Source: Oegoconia quadripuncta (lineage: Eukaryota; Arthropoda; Insecta; Lepidoptera; Autostichidae). Taken from it: 64,000 bases of DNA. The notes under the pieces were generated by a model that worked only from the letters and a program-made list of their open reading frames with translations, had not been told where the DNA came from and did no database searches. Below, piece after piece: positions 50,808 through 61,834 of this stretch. Position numbers and translations under genes: made by a program. Within the stretch, counting starts at the first letter, position 1. Every line of letters begins with the position of its first letter. The stretch covers positions 188,501 to 252,500 of the forward strand of contig OX438760.1 in the NCBI GenBank assembly GCA_949316235.1, written 5' to 3'.

Positions 50808-51140
50808 TTAACCGCCTCCGTGGCTCAATGTAAACAACATTGGGTTTACGATTCGGAGGTCGCAGGTTCGATCCCCAGCGGGGTACATGTTTAAGTACTC
50901 GGTTTTGTTGGTGGTAAGGCATTTTAAATGTCCGCCTGGCTAGCTACCATCATCTTATCTAAATCTGCCGCCAAGCAGCAATGTTAATAGTATTGTTGTG
51001 TTCCGGTTGTCAGAGATAAGATAGCCAGTCCCCCAAATGTGTTGGGGTTTCCGGGTCAGTACGCTTCCACATTCGACCTCATCTTCACTTAACATCAGGT
51101 GTGATTGAGGTCAATTACCAACCGTTGAGCATTGGAAAAA
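50808..51140 (+). mobile_element. SINE-A, full length
   Basis: CCGCCTCCGTGGCTCAATG, B box GCAGGTTCGATCCCCAGCGG, AACATCAGGTGTGATTGAGG, A-rich end. Confidence 0.87.
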
Positions 51141-51159
51141 AAATTTGATTGCGTCCAGT

Positions 51160-51215
51160 CTGTCCGGACAAATCTCACTAATGCGTGGTGCGACTTGAGT
51201 GCAATTTTATCAAAT
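51160..51215 (-). repeat. REP-H fragment, inverted
   Basis: GTCCGGACAAATCTCACTAA, GTGGTGCGACTTGAGTGCAA. Confidence 0.5.
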
Positions 51216-51488
51216 TCAAATTATTTATTTTGATAGAATATAGGTACACAGTGGGGCTTCAATATAAAAAATAGCGCCAATTACATACAAAATTTGACAA
51301 ATCTGCATTTAATTATGATTATCTACTATTAAAAACATAATGTCAAATCTTCAAATGAATATCAAAATTAGAAAGAATTATGAATGACAAAATCATTAAA
51401 AAGAAAGAAAGAAAACGTCTTGATATACTTTGCGGTTTAGATATTAAAGACTAAATGAGGGGACAGGTTCTTAGCCATGTTTGATGAA

Positions 51489-52462
51489 TATGGACACAAA
51501 CAACGTCGTGAAACACATGGACACACACACACCACCACTGTCAAACACATAGACAAGCACACAACTTCGTCAAACACATGGAAATACACACACAATCGTC
51601 AAACATATGGACACACACACACCACCACTGTCAAACACATAGACAAGCACACAACTTCGTCAAACACATGGAAACACACACACAATCGTCAAACACATGG
51701 ACACACACACACACCACCACTGTCAAACACATAGACAAGCACACAACTTCGTCAAACACATGGACACACACACACCACCACTGTCAAACACATAGACAAA
51801 CACACAACTTCGTCAAACACATGGTCCCACACACAACGTCACCAAACACATGAACACACACACAACGTAGTCAAACACATGGACACACACACACCACCAC
51901 TGTCAAACACATAGACAATCACACAACTTCGTCAAACACATGGTCCCACACACAACGTCGTCAAACACATGAACACACACACACAACGTCGTCAAACACA
52001 TGAACACACACACAACGTTGTCAAACACATGAACACACAAACAACGTCGTCAAACACATGAACACACACACAACGTTGTCAAACACATGGACACACACAC
52101 ACCACCACTGTCAAACACATAGACAAACACACAACTTCGACGAACACATAAACACACACACAACGTTGTCAAACACATGAACACACAAACAACGTCGTCA
52201 AACACATGAACACACACACAACGTTGTCAAACACATGGACACACACACACCACCACTGTCAAACACATAGACAAACACACAACTTCGACGAACACATAAA
52301 CACACACACAACGTCGTCAAACACATGAACACACACACAACGTCGTCAAACACATGGACACACACACAATGTCGTCAAACACATGGACACACACAAAACG
52401 TCGTCAAACACATGGACACACACACAACGTCGTCAAACACATGAACACAAACACAACGTCGA
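51489..52462. repeat. ~1-kb CACACA-rich minisatellite
   Basis: Units of about 28-31 bp built from CGTCAAACACATGGACACAC and variants. In the left part three unit types alternate: blocks starting ACCACCACTGTCAAACACAT recur at 51531, 51621 and 51713, that is every ~90 bp. The right part is simpler (AACGTCGTCAAACACATGAA). The motif ACACAACGTCGTCAAACACAT resembles part of REP-H, a likely source. Open frames rich in His/Thr here are not genes. Confidence 0.92.
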
Positions 52463-52604
52463 CTTAAAAGTTAGCTTGGAATACCGTAAAGGATAAACGC
52501 TCTTAATATAAACAAAGCAAAATCAATTTATTTATTTGCCAATATTTAGTGACGTCGATGTAACTCAGCATTGTAAGTTTTATATTTTACTTCGTATATA
52601 ATAA

Positions 52605-52810
52605 GTCACTTGATACGATACGATATTTTTTTGAAGAACATAATCGAGGGAAAGGTTGAAGGGAAGAGAGGAAGGGGAAGACCTAGGCGCAATTACTTTG
52701 ACCAAGTGAAAGAAAAGGTGAATGTCGTGTCGTACCAAGAGGTTAAATCGAGGGCGGAAAGTAGAGAGACATGGTCGTTACCCCACCGACAAGAGCATAG
52801 CTCTTAAATT
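52605..52810 (+). pseudogene. LINE C-terminus (RGRPR type)
   Basis: 65-codon frame: FLKNIIEGKVEGKRGRGRPR, then NYFDQVKEKVNVVSYQEVKS and LPHRQEHSS-stop. It is the very end of a LINE ORF2 of the kind seen inverted at 57080-57300. Confidence 0.75.
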
Positions 52811-52827
52811 GAAGAAGAATATATAAT

Positions 52828-53012
52828 ATAGGCCATGTACCAATGAGTTTTAAAATTTAATTTAATTACTTAGGAGCATTTATCCTACTGGTCTTGAACG
52901 GTGAAGTGAAAACATCGTGAGGAAATCTGCATGCCTGAGAAATAAAAATTCAAAGGCGTGTGAAGTCCTCAACCCGCATTGGGCCAGCGTGGTGGACTAT
53001 GGCCCATACTCG
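52828..53012 (+). mobile_element. SINE-D, head missing
   Basis: GGCCATGTACCAATGAGTTT, AAACATCGTGAGGAAATCTG, CATTGGGCCAGCGTGGTGG. Confidence 0.75.
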
Positions 53013-53392
53013 TACACGTTACAATTTGTTAACATTTACCTGCAGAGTTGTGTAAAAAAATGTTCCAAAAATTCCATTACCCACTGATAGGTTTAATCTC
53101 GTTCCCTTCCCTTCGTGCGGAACCCTAAATATGTTGCGTTGCTTATTTAGCTCCTGCTCGATGGAACGGATATTAGAAAAAAGCTCTCCCGGAATCCAGT
53201 GGCAATGGGTCGCGAGATTGAAACTGTGCGAACACAGCGTTGGGATGAGACTAGGGAACAATTGATAATCGATTTACTTTTATTCATACAACAATACGTA
53301 ATCGATTACATATAACATTATATATTTTATTACACAAGAGGTGAAAACAATTGCGTAACTAGCAGCCAATAATATGTACAATTTATATAAAA
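53013..53392. other. No recognised feature
   Basis: An 80-codon minus frame 53019-53261 has no recognised content. Confidence 0.35.
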
Positions 53393-53620
53393 CTAGCTTA
53401 CCGCCCGGGGTTTCGTCCGCGTGAAAGATTTCATCAAAATCGGTTTCGCAAAAAAATTGCCTATATGTTAATCTAGGTCCCAATCTGTCTACCCACCAAA
53501 AATTTCATCCAAATCCGTCCAGCGGTATAGGCGTGAAGAGGTAACCAACATACATACATACATACATACCTACATACATACACACACACTTTCGCATTTA
53601 TAATATTAGTTGGGATTAGT
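53393..53620 (+). repeat. REP-E variant with CATA microsatellite
   Basis: CTAGCTTACCGCCCGGGGTT, ATTTCATCCAAATCCGTCCA, then a run of CATA units (53546-53585) and TTCGCATTTATAATATTAGT. The CATA run and GTGAAGAGGTAACC wording resemble RTE-type 3' ends. Confidence 0.75.
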
Positions 53621-53859
53621 TGGGATTGCTGTTCAACGGAAAAATTAGCTAGTCTAGTATGTAACGTAAGCAGTACCTTGTCCAATGGAGAGGCATAATT
53701 ACTTTCGACTAAGCTCGTTAAAAAAAGATTTTAAAATTACATATAATATTAATTATTTTATTGCACAAGGGAGGAATACAATTAATCCCACAAAAGATTC
53801 GAAGTTCGTGTATAGTTTTAGTGTGATTATTATTTTCTCCAGAATCAAAATAATTTACG

Positions 53860-54150
53860 ACCTGTTTGGTGTAGTGGTTAGCAACTCTGACCACTATACC
53901 AAATGGTCGCGGGTTCGTATCCCGCTAGGGGCATATGTTTGTGTGATGAATACAGACATGTGTACCCGAGTTATGGATGTTTTCATTTATAATAAGTATT
54001 TATTTACAAAAAAAAATTATATATGTAGTATATCAACCATCTGGTATCCACAACACAAGCCTGTAGTAGTTGCTTATTGTGGAATTAGATGGCGCTGTGT
54101 GTATGTCTAAAGATATTTTATTTATTTATTTATTATTATTATTTATATAT
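53860..54150 (+). mobile_element. SINE-C, full length
   Basis: CCTGTTTGGTGTAGTGGTTA head, B box GCGGGTTCGTATCCCGCTAG, GATGGCGCTGTGTGTATGTC, and a TTTA-rich tail. A 141-codon frame 53685-54110 passes through it and is not a gene. Confidence 0.87.
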
Positions 54151-54289
54151 ATAATTTATATTTATATATATAATATATGTATAAATGTATGGTTTTAGTT
54201 TTGTTTATTAAATAAGTAATTGATTATGTAGGTATTTCATATCTGCATCCGTATTTTGCACAACCTGCCTGTTCTATAAAGTTAACTCC

Positions 54290-54425
54290 TACACCCAAAG
54301 GTTGCCTGGAAGAGATCGCTTTTAGGGATAAGGCCGCCTAATTGTACTCTTATCAGTATTGTGTTTTGTAAAATGTATGTTCTCCTTTTGTACAATAAAG
54401 TGTATTTGTATTGTATTGTATTGTA
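54290..54425 (+). mobile_element. REP-N, LINE 3' end
   Basis: GGTTGCCTGGAAGAGATCGC, GGGATAAGGCCGCCTAATTG, TTTTGTACAATAAAGTGTAT and a TTGTA-rich tail. Confidence 0.65.
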
Positions 54426-54547
54426 TTATTTGAAAGTTCTGCATATTAATCACTTAAAGTTATAAGTATTTTCTTACAGGACTTTTTTTTATATTTTTTT
54501 TGATTAATGCGGTCAATGCCTGAATAAGATAATAGGTTAAATTTTCC

Positions 54548-54735
54548 ATTTTTTTATGCGCAACGGGTTAATACTTGACCTCAATCACACCTGATGTATA
54601 GTGAAGACCCCGGTAGCACCATATTATTTGAGGGACTGATCTTATCTTTAACAACTGGAACACAACTATGCTATTAACATTGCTGTTTAGAGACAGACTT
54701 AGATAAGATGGTGGTAGCTAGCCAGGCGGACTTTA
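54548..54735 (-). mobile_element. SINE-A, deleted copy
   Basis: TTTTTTTATGCGCAACGGGT, CAATCACACCTGATGTATAG, then an internal loss before GGTAGCACC, ending GCTAGCCAGGCGG. Confidence 0.7.
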
Positions 54736-54804
54736 AACCTTTCCTTTACATGGATGCAGTTATTTTACGTTTAAAATACGTTTATGAAAATAATGTTTAT
54801 AATA

Positions 54805-55065
54805 TTGTATAACAATCTGCCTGACGAAATAAAATTAGTTAATGACAAAATGTTTAAAATTCTATTGATACAATGGCTTCAGACAAAGTGTTTCTATGAT
54901 ATTAAGGAATATTTAAATTATCAGAATGCTATGTAAAGTGTCACAAATCATATTTGGCACATCTGCATGCAGATTGAATACATGATTCCTAAATTTCTTA
55001 TCAGACCTTGTAAACTGTATTCTGGCAAATAAATAATTCCTTTCTTTCTTTCTTTCTAATTTATT
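54805..55065 (+). pseudogene. LINE ORF2 end with TTTC-repeat tail
   Basis: Reads LYNNLPDEIKLVNDKMFKIL, then QTKCFYDIKEYLNYQNAM-stop, a pattern like the end of CR1/Jockey-group ORF2 (NLPDEIK...FK..L...L...FY.I.EYL). Then GCAAATAAATAATTCC and a TTTC tandem tail at 55041-55061. 5'-truncated. Confidence 0.75.
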
Positions 55066-55964
55066 TATTTATAATAAGTAGTACAACCACATCACATATA
55101 TTTATACAATTTCAGAAAATTTGTAAATGTAATTATTTCTAATATATGTGATAATTACGGTGTACATAACACTTACCAAAATCAAATAATAACATAACCT
55201 AATGAATATTGAGATCGAGAGATTGAGTTAGAACTTTTCGGTCTTAGATCGACTTCTCGCAGAATCGTCTTCTCTAAAAATCGATTAGATACATTTTCCC
55301 TCGTATACCCCATCTCTAGCACCTATCGCTCTCGACTCGAGCATGGAGACACGCGGTGCTGTTTTATCGCTCTACTGTAGCTTGTGGGTGAAATATATTC
55401 ATGGAAATAAACTTCACATAGGACACTCTATTTCGGCTTATGTGATATACTCTTTATTACTATAATATTACCCTACCTATGAACATTACTTTTATATATT
55501 TTATTTATACATTAAAAGAAGAAAGCTAAAGAAACTCGAAAAAAAATAAAACATGAAACGTCTGGCTACGACGTCTGATAAGGTTGGCTCTCTAGAGAAC
55601 GGGCTAAATATTCAGGGGTTGATCTTTTCAAATTTACAGTTTCGACAAAACAAGAAAATATAAATTCTACGTTACAAATACTTTTAAAAACAACCTTTTA
55701 ATGCTCCGTCATATTATCACAGTGTACACTAGTACAAGGACGAGTAACATAAAGTCCATCAAGAAGTTCCATAATTTCTAATGGAAAGTGCTTATAGCAC
55801 CAAAGCAAACTAGCCCAAATTCGACTATCTTCCCATTCGTCATCAGGGAGTTCCAGTCCCTACATCCTGACTCCATCCTCATATTAACTCGATGGTATCA
55901 TAATATTGCATTGTCACCCAACTTACATAAATGCGGACTTTTATAATCATTTTATAGTCATCAT
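55066..55964. other. No recognised feature
   Basis: A+T-rich, with GATCGACTTCTCGCAGAATC near 55247. No frame or repeat match. Confidence 0.4.
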
Positions 55965-56165
55965 TTATAATGCGAACTGCTAAGGTATGGAACTCACTGC
56001 CCGCGTCGGTTTTTCCCGACACTTACAACCTTGGGATCTTCAAGTCTAGAGTGAATAGGCATTTACTGGGTGCGCGTGATACATCTTCGGCTACGTCGTC
56101 ACTTTCCATCACGTGAGATTGTAGCCAAACGCGAAACCAGTTTTTAATAAAAAAAAATTAAAAAA
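55965..56165 (+). pseudogene. LINE-3 ORF2 C-terminus and 3' end
   Basis: MRTAKVWNSLPASVFPDTYN, LGIFKSRVNRHLLGARDTSS and SATSSLSI, then AACGCGAAACCAGTTTTTAA and an A-rich tail. Inverted relatives at 13212-13410 and 27846-27920. Confidence 0.75.
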
Positions 56166-56254
56166 ATACGCAAAATTTCAGCTCAATCAGAAATCAACAA
56201 GTAGTTGATAAATGCTTAGCAAATTTTGAAACAGCAACATTGCAAACTAAATAA

Positions 56255-56542
56255 AAGCTTGTAAAAAACGTTAAAGAAAGCGTTAAACGGCGCAAATTTG
56301 CCGGTCTCAATGGAGATCACCTATTTGCACCGTTTGGTGTAGAAACGCTTGGGCCGTGGGGACCGGGTGCTCACACTCTTTTTAGGGAGTTATCTGAGCG
56401 TCTGGTTGATGCATCCCACGATCGGAGGGCTGGCCAATACTTTGGTCAAAGAATCAGCCTTGCTATACAGCGAGGCAACGCGGCCAGCCTTCTGGGTACC
56501 ATGCTACCAACCAGAGACTTGGGGCTAGTTTTTTATTTGTGA
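56255..56542 (+). pseudogene. LINE ORF2 C-terminus, ATG-less 91-codon frame
   Basis: From 56267 the frame is open to TGA 56540-56542: NVKESVKRRKFAGLNGDHLF, APFGVETLGPWGPGAHTLFR, RRAGQYFGQRISLAIQRGNA, ASLLGTML. VETLGPWG...LFxELxxRL...F..QRISLAIQRGNAA is a known C-terminal motif of a LINE group found in many animals. No start or RT is present. Confidence 0.75.
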
Positions 56543-56699
56543 TTTTTTTATAATAAATTGTATAATTATTGTTTTTCTAAATCTTGTAAAAGTGATAATA
56601 ATTGGAGTGAATGTATCTAAATGGTTAGATATTTTATAATACTCGTTTAATTTCAGCCTGAAATTGCTAGTCATACACGTATAATACTTACTCTATTAA

Positions 56700-57029
56700 A
56701 TATTGCATTTTGGTAACCCTGTTAGAAATAGAAAAATATGCGCTGATGAAGAAGGAAATTGGTATTTTTTAGAGCGTGTGAGGTTACAAATAGATAAACC
56801 AATTTGCTCACTAGACCTATTAGTAATCGTTCTACAAATTAGTCGCAACATAACTAGCGATATTCAGATTGTTTATTATTACCAGCACTTTCACTTGTTT
56901 TATTGTCTCTTGAAAATTTTTCTTCGAGGAATCCCTTGTAAATATGCAGAAATCTTAAAACAGACGGTTTCAAGTGCTCTAGATAATATATTACATGTGT
57001 ATTTTGTTACCAGTGGAAAAATTTATTAG
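56700..57029 (+). other. Unidentified ATG-less open stretch (109 codons)
   Basis: Open from just after a TAA at 56697 to TAG at 57027-57029 in A+T-rich DNA; contains no Met codon. The translation is hydrophobic in its middle (LDLLVIVLQIS, FHLFYCLLKIFL) and includes CADEEGNWYFLERVR. A TTTAATTTCAG acceptor-like sequence at 56646-56656 lies upstream, but a stop intervenes. It may be chance or a decayed element; I do not recognise it. Confidence 0.3.
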
Positions 57030-57079
57030 TATTTGAGTACCCTTACAAAAGTATAATAACTATCATTATCATCATCTGA

Positions 57080-57300
57080 TTTAAGAGCCATGCTCTTGTC
57101 GGTGGAGATTTTTCCATATTTCTCTGCTCTCCGCCTTCCTCTTGGCCTCCTGATACAACACGACGTTCAACTTCTCTTTTATCTGCTGCATGTAGCTTAT
57201 TCTCGGTCTTCCTCTTTTTCTTTTCCCCTCTATTCTTCCTTCTATTATGGTTTTGATGAAATCATCGTGAGGTGTCCCAGCATTTTCCCTCTTTCATTCT
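57080..57300 (-). pseudogene. LINE C-terminus (RGRPR type), inverted
   Basis: The minus strand reads RGKRKRGRPRISYMQQIKEK, LNVVLYQEAKRKAESREIWK and NLHRQEHGS-stop. It is the opposite-strand relative of 52605-52810. The plus-strand frame 57090-57380 is its shadow. Confidence 0.8.
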
Positions 57301-57569
57301 TAATTACTTACTATAACATTCTTAATTATTTAGGTGTAGCGAGACTTTTTTATGAAGGACTGGAGAAGCGAAATTACTGAAGATGAAATACGAGATCCCA
57401 GTAAATGTATATTTACCCTACACTAGAAGTTTATAAAAAAAACAAGATTCGGGAAGGCCATCATGGAAGTTACGAGTACTTCAAATACTTAATATTTGTA
57501 ACACCGTAACGCTTATATTTAATCGATAGAAATTAATGTATTAGAAATTACAAGAAGGCATTACACTTT

Positions 57570-57868
57570 ACTGGAGCGTCGGTGGCTCAACGGTTCAGAC
57601 ACGGTCTCCCAATTTGGGAGGTCCGAGTTCGATTCCCAGGCTGGTCATGTACCAATGAGGTTTTAAATTTAATTTAATTACTTATGTGCATTTATCCGAC
57701 TGCTCTTAAGCGGTGAAGGAAAACATCGTGAAAAAATCTGCATGCCTGAGAAATTAAAATTCAAAGGTATGTGAAGTCCCTAAACCGCAGTGGGGCAAGC
57801 GTGGTGGGCTATGGCCCATACACGCTCATTATGCGAGGGAAGGTCTATATCCCAGCAGTGGGATGTTC
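57570..57868 (+). mobile_element. SINE-D, full length
   Basis: GAGCGTCGGTGGCTCAACGG, GGTCTCCCAATTTGGGAGG, B box GAGTTCGATTCCCAGGC, AAACATCGTGAAAAAATCTG, CCCAGCAGTGGGATGTTC. Confidence 0.87.
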
Positions 57869-57984
57869 TAGTTATAGTTTGTAGGCTTAGTTTATGTATT
57901 TTAATCTTTAAGGTACATAATATTTACTAACTATAAACTACACCCATATTGCTACTATTAGTGCAAACTTCATCTACTGATAGC

Positions 57985-58125
57985 TTGTATCTTTATCCTA
58001 AGGATTGCATAGAAGAGATCGCTGTTAGGGATAAGGCCGCCTTTTAGTGCGATTAATGATGTACGCTGTATTCTTCATGTAGCTTTTGTTAATTGTGCAA
58101 AGAGTATTTGATTGATTGATCAATT
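57985..58125 (+). mobile_element. REP-N, LINE 3' end
   Basis: GGATTGCATAGAAGAGATCG, CTGTTAGGGATAAGGCCGCC, then GATTGATTGAT tail. Confidence 0.6.
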
Positions 58126-58639
58126 GATAAATCTATGTCATTTGCGGGTTTACATAAAAAAATATATAAAAATAGGGATAATAAAATAATAATAATAAAA
58201 TAGGCTGGTTTGTGGAAAATAAAGTACAAATAAATGTAATAAAAATTATACAATTTCTTTTTTATAATTACAGATGGAACTCACAGGGTGGGTATATAAA
58301 TGTTATACGGATTGAACTTTGTACTTACATTATCGTCTTTTCGAGTTATTGATGATGTACTCGTACACTACTTAGTGCCAACGATCACAGATTTATGTTC
58401 AATTTCAAGTATTGTGAAAGCGTACTTACTTCAAGAGCTTCACTTTAAAAAATAGATAGAGATATTTATATATTATAGAAATTTAAAATAAGGCGAACAG
58501 AACAATTTATTCCATTGGTTTTTGTGTCGTTTCTTTTCCCACAGAATATTTCTCGTTATTATTTTCAAGAGATGTTGACACTAATACACTTAATGTATAT
58601 TGTAAAAAAATGATGTTAACGTTACTTACGTTACTTTAT
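58126..58639. other. No recognised feature
   Basis: A+T-rich, no frame. Confidence 0.4.
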
Positions 58640-58878
58640 TTGACGACTAAAATGTCGCGGGTTCAAATCCCGCCACGGGCTTATATTTGTATGATGAATG
58701 CAGATGTGTTTTCTCGGGTTATGGATGTTTTTTATTTATTATGTATTTATTTACAAAAAAAAAATGCATTTCTGTAGTTTATCAACCATCTGGGATCCAT
58801 AACACAAGCCTAGATGCTTACTGTGGACCTAGATGGCGCTGTGTGTATGTGCAAAGATATTTATTTATTTATTTATAG
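58640..58878 (+). mobile_element. SINE-C, head truncated
   Basis: Enters near the B box (GCGGGTTCAAATCCCGCCAC), keeps ATCAACCATCTGGGATCC and GACCTAGATGGCGCTGTGTG. Confidence 0.8.
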
Positions 58879-59029
58879 TATACTTAGCGAAAATTTATAT
58901 GTCAACTGCGGCAGGAGCGCTACAAAATTATAGACAAAAGGTTCTAAAAAGCATAAATTTTTACTTCTCTTGAATAACATGCCAACCTGCCAGCTAAAAC
59001 ATTTCTTATCATTATCAATCAATGCTTTC

Positions 59030-59364
59030 CGTTTTTTTTAAAGCACGACGGTTTCATTCTTGACCTCAATCACACCTGATGTTAAGTGAAGATGAGGTCG
59101 AAGGTGGAAGCGTACTGACCCGGAAACCCCAACACATTTGGGGGACTGGCTATCTTATCTCTGACAACCGGAACACAACAATGCTATTAACATTGCTGCT
59201 TGGCGGCAGATTTAGATAAGATGGTGGTAGCTAGCCAGGCGGGCATTTAAAATGCCCTATCACCAGCCAAACCGAGTGCTAAAACATGTACCCCGCTGGG
59301 GATCGAACCCGCGACCTCCGAATCGTAAACCCAATGTTGTTTATATTGAGCCACGGAGGCGGCT
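59030..59364 (-). mobile_element. SINE-A, full length
   Basis: TTTTTTTAAAGCACGACGG tail, inverted B box GGGGATCGAACCCGCGACC, CCACGGAGGCGGC end. Confidence 0.87.
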
Positions 59365-60189
59365 TTTTAATAGGTCTTTTTCTTTTTAATCCTTATTTAT
59401 GTTTAGGGACTTTTGTCCACATTTAGACATATCGGTCCCATTGTCTCCCTAGTTTGCATACATTTATTTAGCTGGACAAAGTTACGGAGGGGTACCCCGA
59501 AGTGCAACTAAATTGCAAATCAATCTCGCCGCCTCTGAGTATGGGTCTGCTAAAATGCTATGAATAATGCCAATCTCGAAAAGATTGATTTGCAATTTGC
59601 TCACCAGAGCTTAATAGGTCTAGTGAGCAAATTGATTTTTCTATTTGTTGGCTAGCTACTACTAGTCAGGCGGACATTTAAAATGGCCTACCACCAACCA
59701 ATTTTGCAATAAATTTTGCGAGCTAAAACATTTCTTATCATTATCAATCAAGGCTCTCCGATACAACTATGTAACTACAAAACTAATAGATAAAGGAACA
59801 AAAAGAAAGAAAAGCTAAACAAAAACTAATTTATGTTGTGAAATATGATCAGGAAGCATTAGCCACAACTGAATGGTCAGGAAGTGTACCTGACAAGTCA
59901 GCGAGGGTCAAAATAGTGGAAGCTACGAAAGGGCCGCAACACGACCCATCGATATTACCCCTATGGTGGGGTACAGTTCACAAGCGACGGTACAATGAGA
60001 ATCGACTAACAACAATAACGTAGTTATGTAGGTAGTAAAATCTTAGATGATTTAATTCAAATTCAAATTTATTATTTCGTACAACCAGATCCATGTGTTA
60101 GTAGGACTTAGCCTATGTGTTAATATGATCGATACAATATTACTATTATGCTATGCGGATTTAGACACACCTATTTAATTTTGACATAA
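59365..60189. other. No supported gene
   Basis: 59640-59702 is a scrap of inverted SINE-A (TAGTCAGGCGGACATTTAAA). A 61-codon frame at 59838-60023 has no recognised content. ATTGATTTGCAATTTGCTCA at 59583-59602 is echoed by AGTGAGCAAATTGATTTT at 59621-59638. Confidence 0.35.
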
Positions 60190-60305
60190 TATGACAACTT
60201 CGGTGGTTCAGTGGAGGAGACGCAGTCTCCCAATTTCGGAGGCTGGACCTCCGAAATTGAGAGGAAAGTGGGAGTTCTATCCCCAGGCAGGCCATGTACA
60301 AATCG
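60190..60305 (+). mobile_element. SINE-D head with a foldback
   Basis: CTTCGGTGGTTCAGTGGAGG, then CTCCCAATTTCGGAGG (60227-60242) and CCTCCGAAATTGAGAG (60248-60263), inverted with one mismatch around CTGGA. Then TCTATCCCCAGGCAGGCCAT. Frames 60191-60545 cross it and are not genes. 60306-60826 holds nothing recognised. Confidence 0.65.
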
Positions 60306-60826
60306 GCGAAACGTGGCAAGTGATAATCTGCCAAACAATTTTTGTCAAAAAGGCAGGATACCCAAAGCAACACTAATTATAAGACATCAATACCACCGAA
60401 GCCACTTGATGGCGGATACTCGTTTCCAACAGTTTGTGTACAGACAACCGAACCAATTAGTTTAATTAATGACGCAGCACACGAAATGCGAGCTCAAATT
60501 AAAATCCATCGGCACTCCACACAATTCAATTTATGGTGTCTGTAATTTGATACTGATTGTGTAAAATTCAGCAAATTCGACTTGAGGGGAAAAGGTTTAT
60601 TAAAGAGAATGACGGGTACATTGTTAGAGGGGAATGTTATTAGCAAATGTTCGTGGAATTCTTTCGAAATGTTAGATTTTAAATAAAACGCCGCTTAAAT
60701 GTGAAGCGCTCGTGGCGCTGTCGCATCCGCTATCCGTTTTCGATTGAAAAAACGTATGCATACACAGGGTGAATTTGAATTAGTGAAATTCCCATTAACT
60801 GGTGACGTGAGGTGTGGTCAGGAGCG

Positions 60827-60965
60827 GTGCGGCTGGTGATCTGTCACACAGATTTCCTAGTACGGACACCAGTCTCTCACAAAAACCATTTTATATATGT
60901 CATAATTTTAAGCAGCTATTGTTAAATATTGTACCTACATTTTTGTGAGAGAAAATAAAAACTGT
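60827..60965 (+). repeat. REP-L, LINE/SINE 3' end
   Basis: GCGGCTGGTGATCTGTCACA, TTCCTAGTACGGACACCAG, GAGAGAAAATAAAAACTG; same as 13462-13605. Confidence 0.65.
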
Positions 60966-61336
60966 ATTATATTATCTTACTAATTATCACCTTTATCTAT
61001 TAAACATTGTTAATTGTCGCTATCTCCTCTCTGATATACCCTTCCACAACCCGCTCCAGCCACCGTCAGTTTGTCCGGAACTCCGGGGAATACAAATTAG
61101 GGGTCAGTGGCGATAGTTCGAGCGTCTGACTAATTCGGATGGTGTTTTAATTGTAAGCAGCCGACCGTCGTCTCGCCTGACAAGCGGGAAGCTCCCCCCC
61201 CCCCCCTTTCCCGTCGGTGTAATCACTAAATGGGTACCCTCTTTCCCATGGCTTATTGGATTTGTATCTGTCAAAGAATTTGCGGCGAGACAACTTGGTA
61301 CAAATAGGCTTTCTTTTGGTTATAATGATCTAACCT
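60966..61336. other. No gene; C homopolymer
   Basis: A 14-base C run at 61193-61206 after GCGGGAAGCT; a likely sequencing or assembly trouble spot. Confidence 0.5.
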
Positions 61337-61510
61337 TTTGACGACCGATTGGTGTAGTGGATAGTGACCTATCAGCGAAACCAACGGTTGCGGGCTCGAA
61401 TCCCGTAAATGCTTGTGTGATGAATACGAACATTTATTCCCGAGTCATGGATGTTTATATAAATATTTATGTATGTTTATCCGTTATCTAGTTTCCATAG
61501 CACAAGCTAA
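61337..61510 (+). mobile_element. SINE-B, 3'-truncated
   Basis: TTGACGACCGATTGGTGTAG, GCGGGCTCGAATCCCGTAAA (B-box region slightly deleted), CCGAGTCATGGATGTTTATA, ending at CCATAGCACAAGCTAAG. Confidence 0.82.
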
Positions 61511-61539
61511 GTATTCCCACTTATAGTCTTTAATATAAA

Positions 61540-61645
61540 AAAAACCGCACTCAAGTCGGACCAAGTATTATTGAGATGCGCCCGGACAAAGACTGGAAAC
61601 ACACAGGTAACACCCGTCGGTATTCGTCGGGAATTGAAAATAGCT
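61540..61645 (+). repeat. REP-H fragment
   Basis: ACCGCACTCAAGTCGGACCA, TATTGAGATGCGCCCGGAC, GTAACACCCGTCGGTATTCG. Confidence 0.55.
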
Positions 61646-61834
61646 TGCCCTACACTGTGTTACAGGATTTATAAACACAAGTCTCCGAGCAAGGGCATGT
61701 GGATGACAGAATGCGCTAAGTGAATGGACCAGTACACTGTCCGTGAAACTTGTTTTTACCTGGCGCTACTTTTACTAATTTAAGAGTTCATATAATATAT
61801 GGACGCAATGTCTGCATTATAGAAAGTTTTAGTA

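Noticed and set aside
51477..51853. His/Thr-rich open frames
   Set aside because: They are translations of the CACACA minisatellite; neighbouring frames are equally open.
53685..54110. 141-codon plus-strand frame
   Set aside because: Most of it is SINE-C sequence; the same translation pieces arise from other SINE-C copies.
59838..60023. 61-codon frame (MKYDQEALATTEW...)
   Set aside because: No recognised motif, no repeats in the window, and length is within chance; kept only as unassigned sequence.
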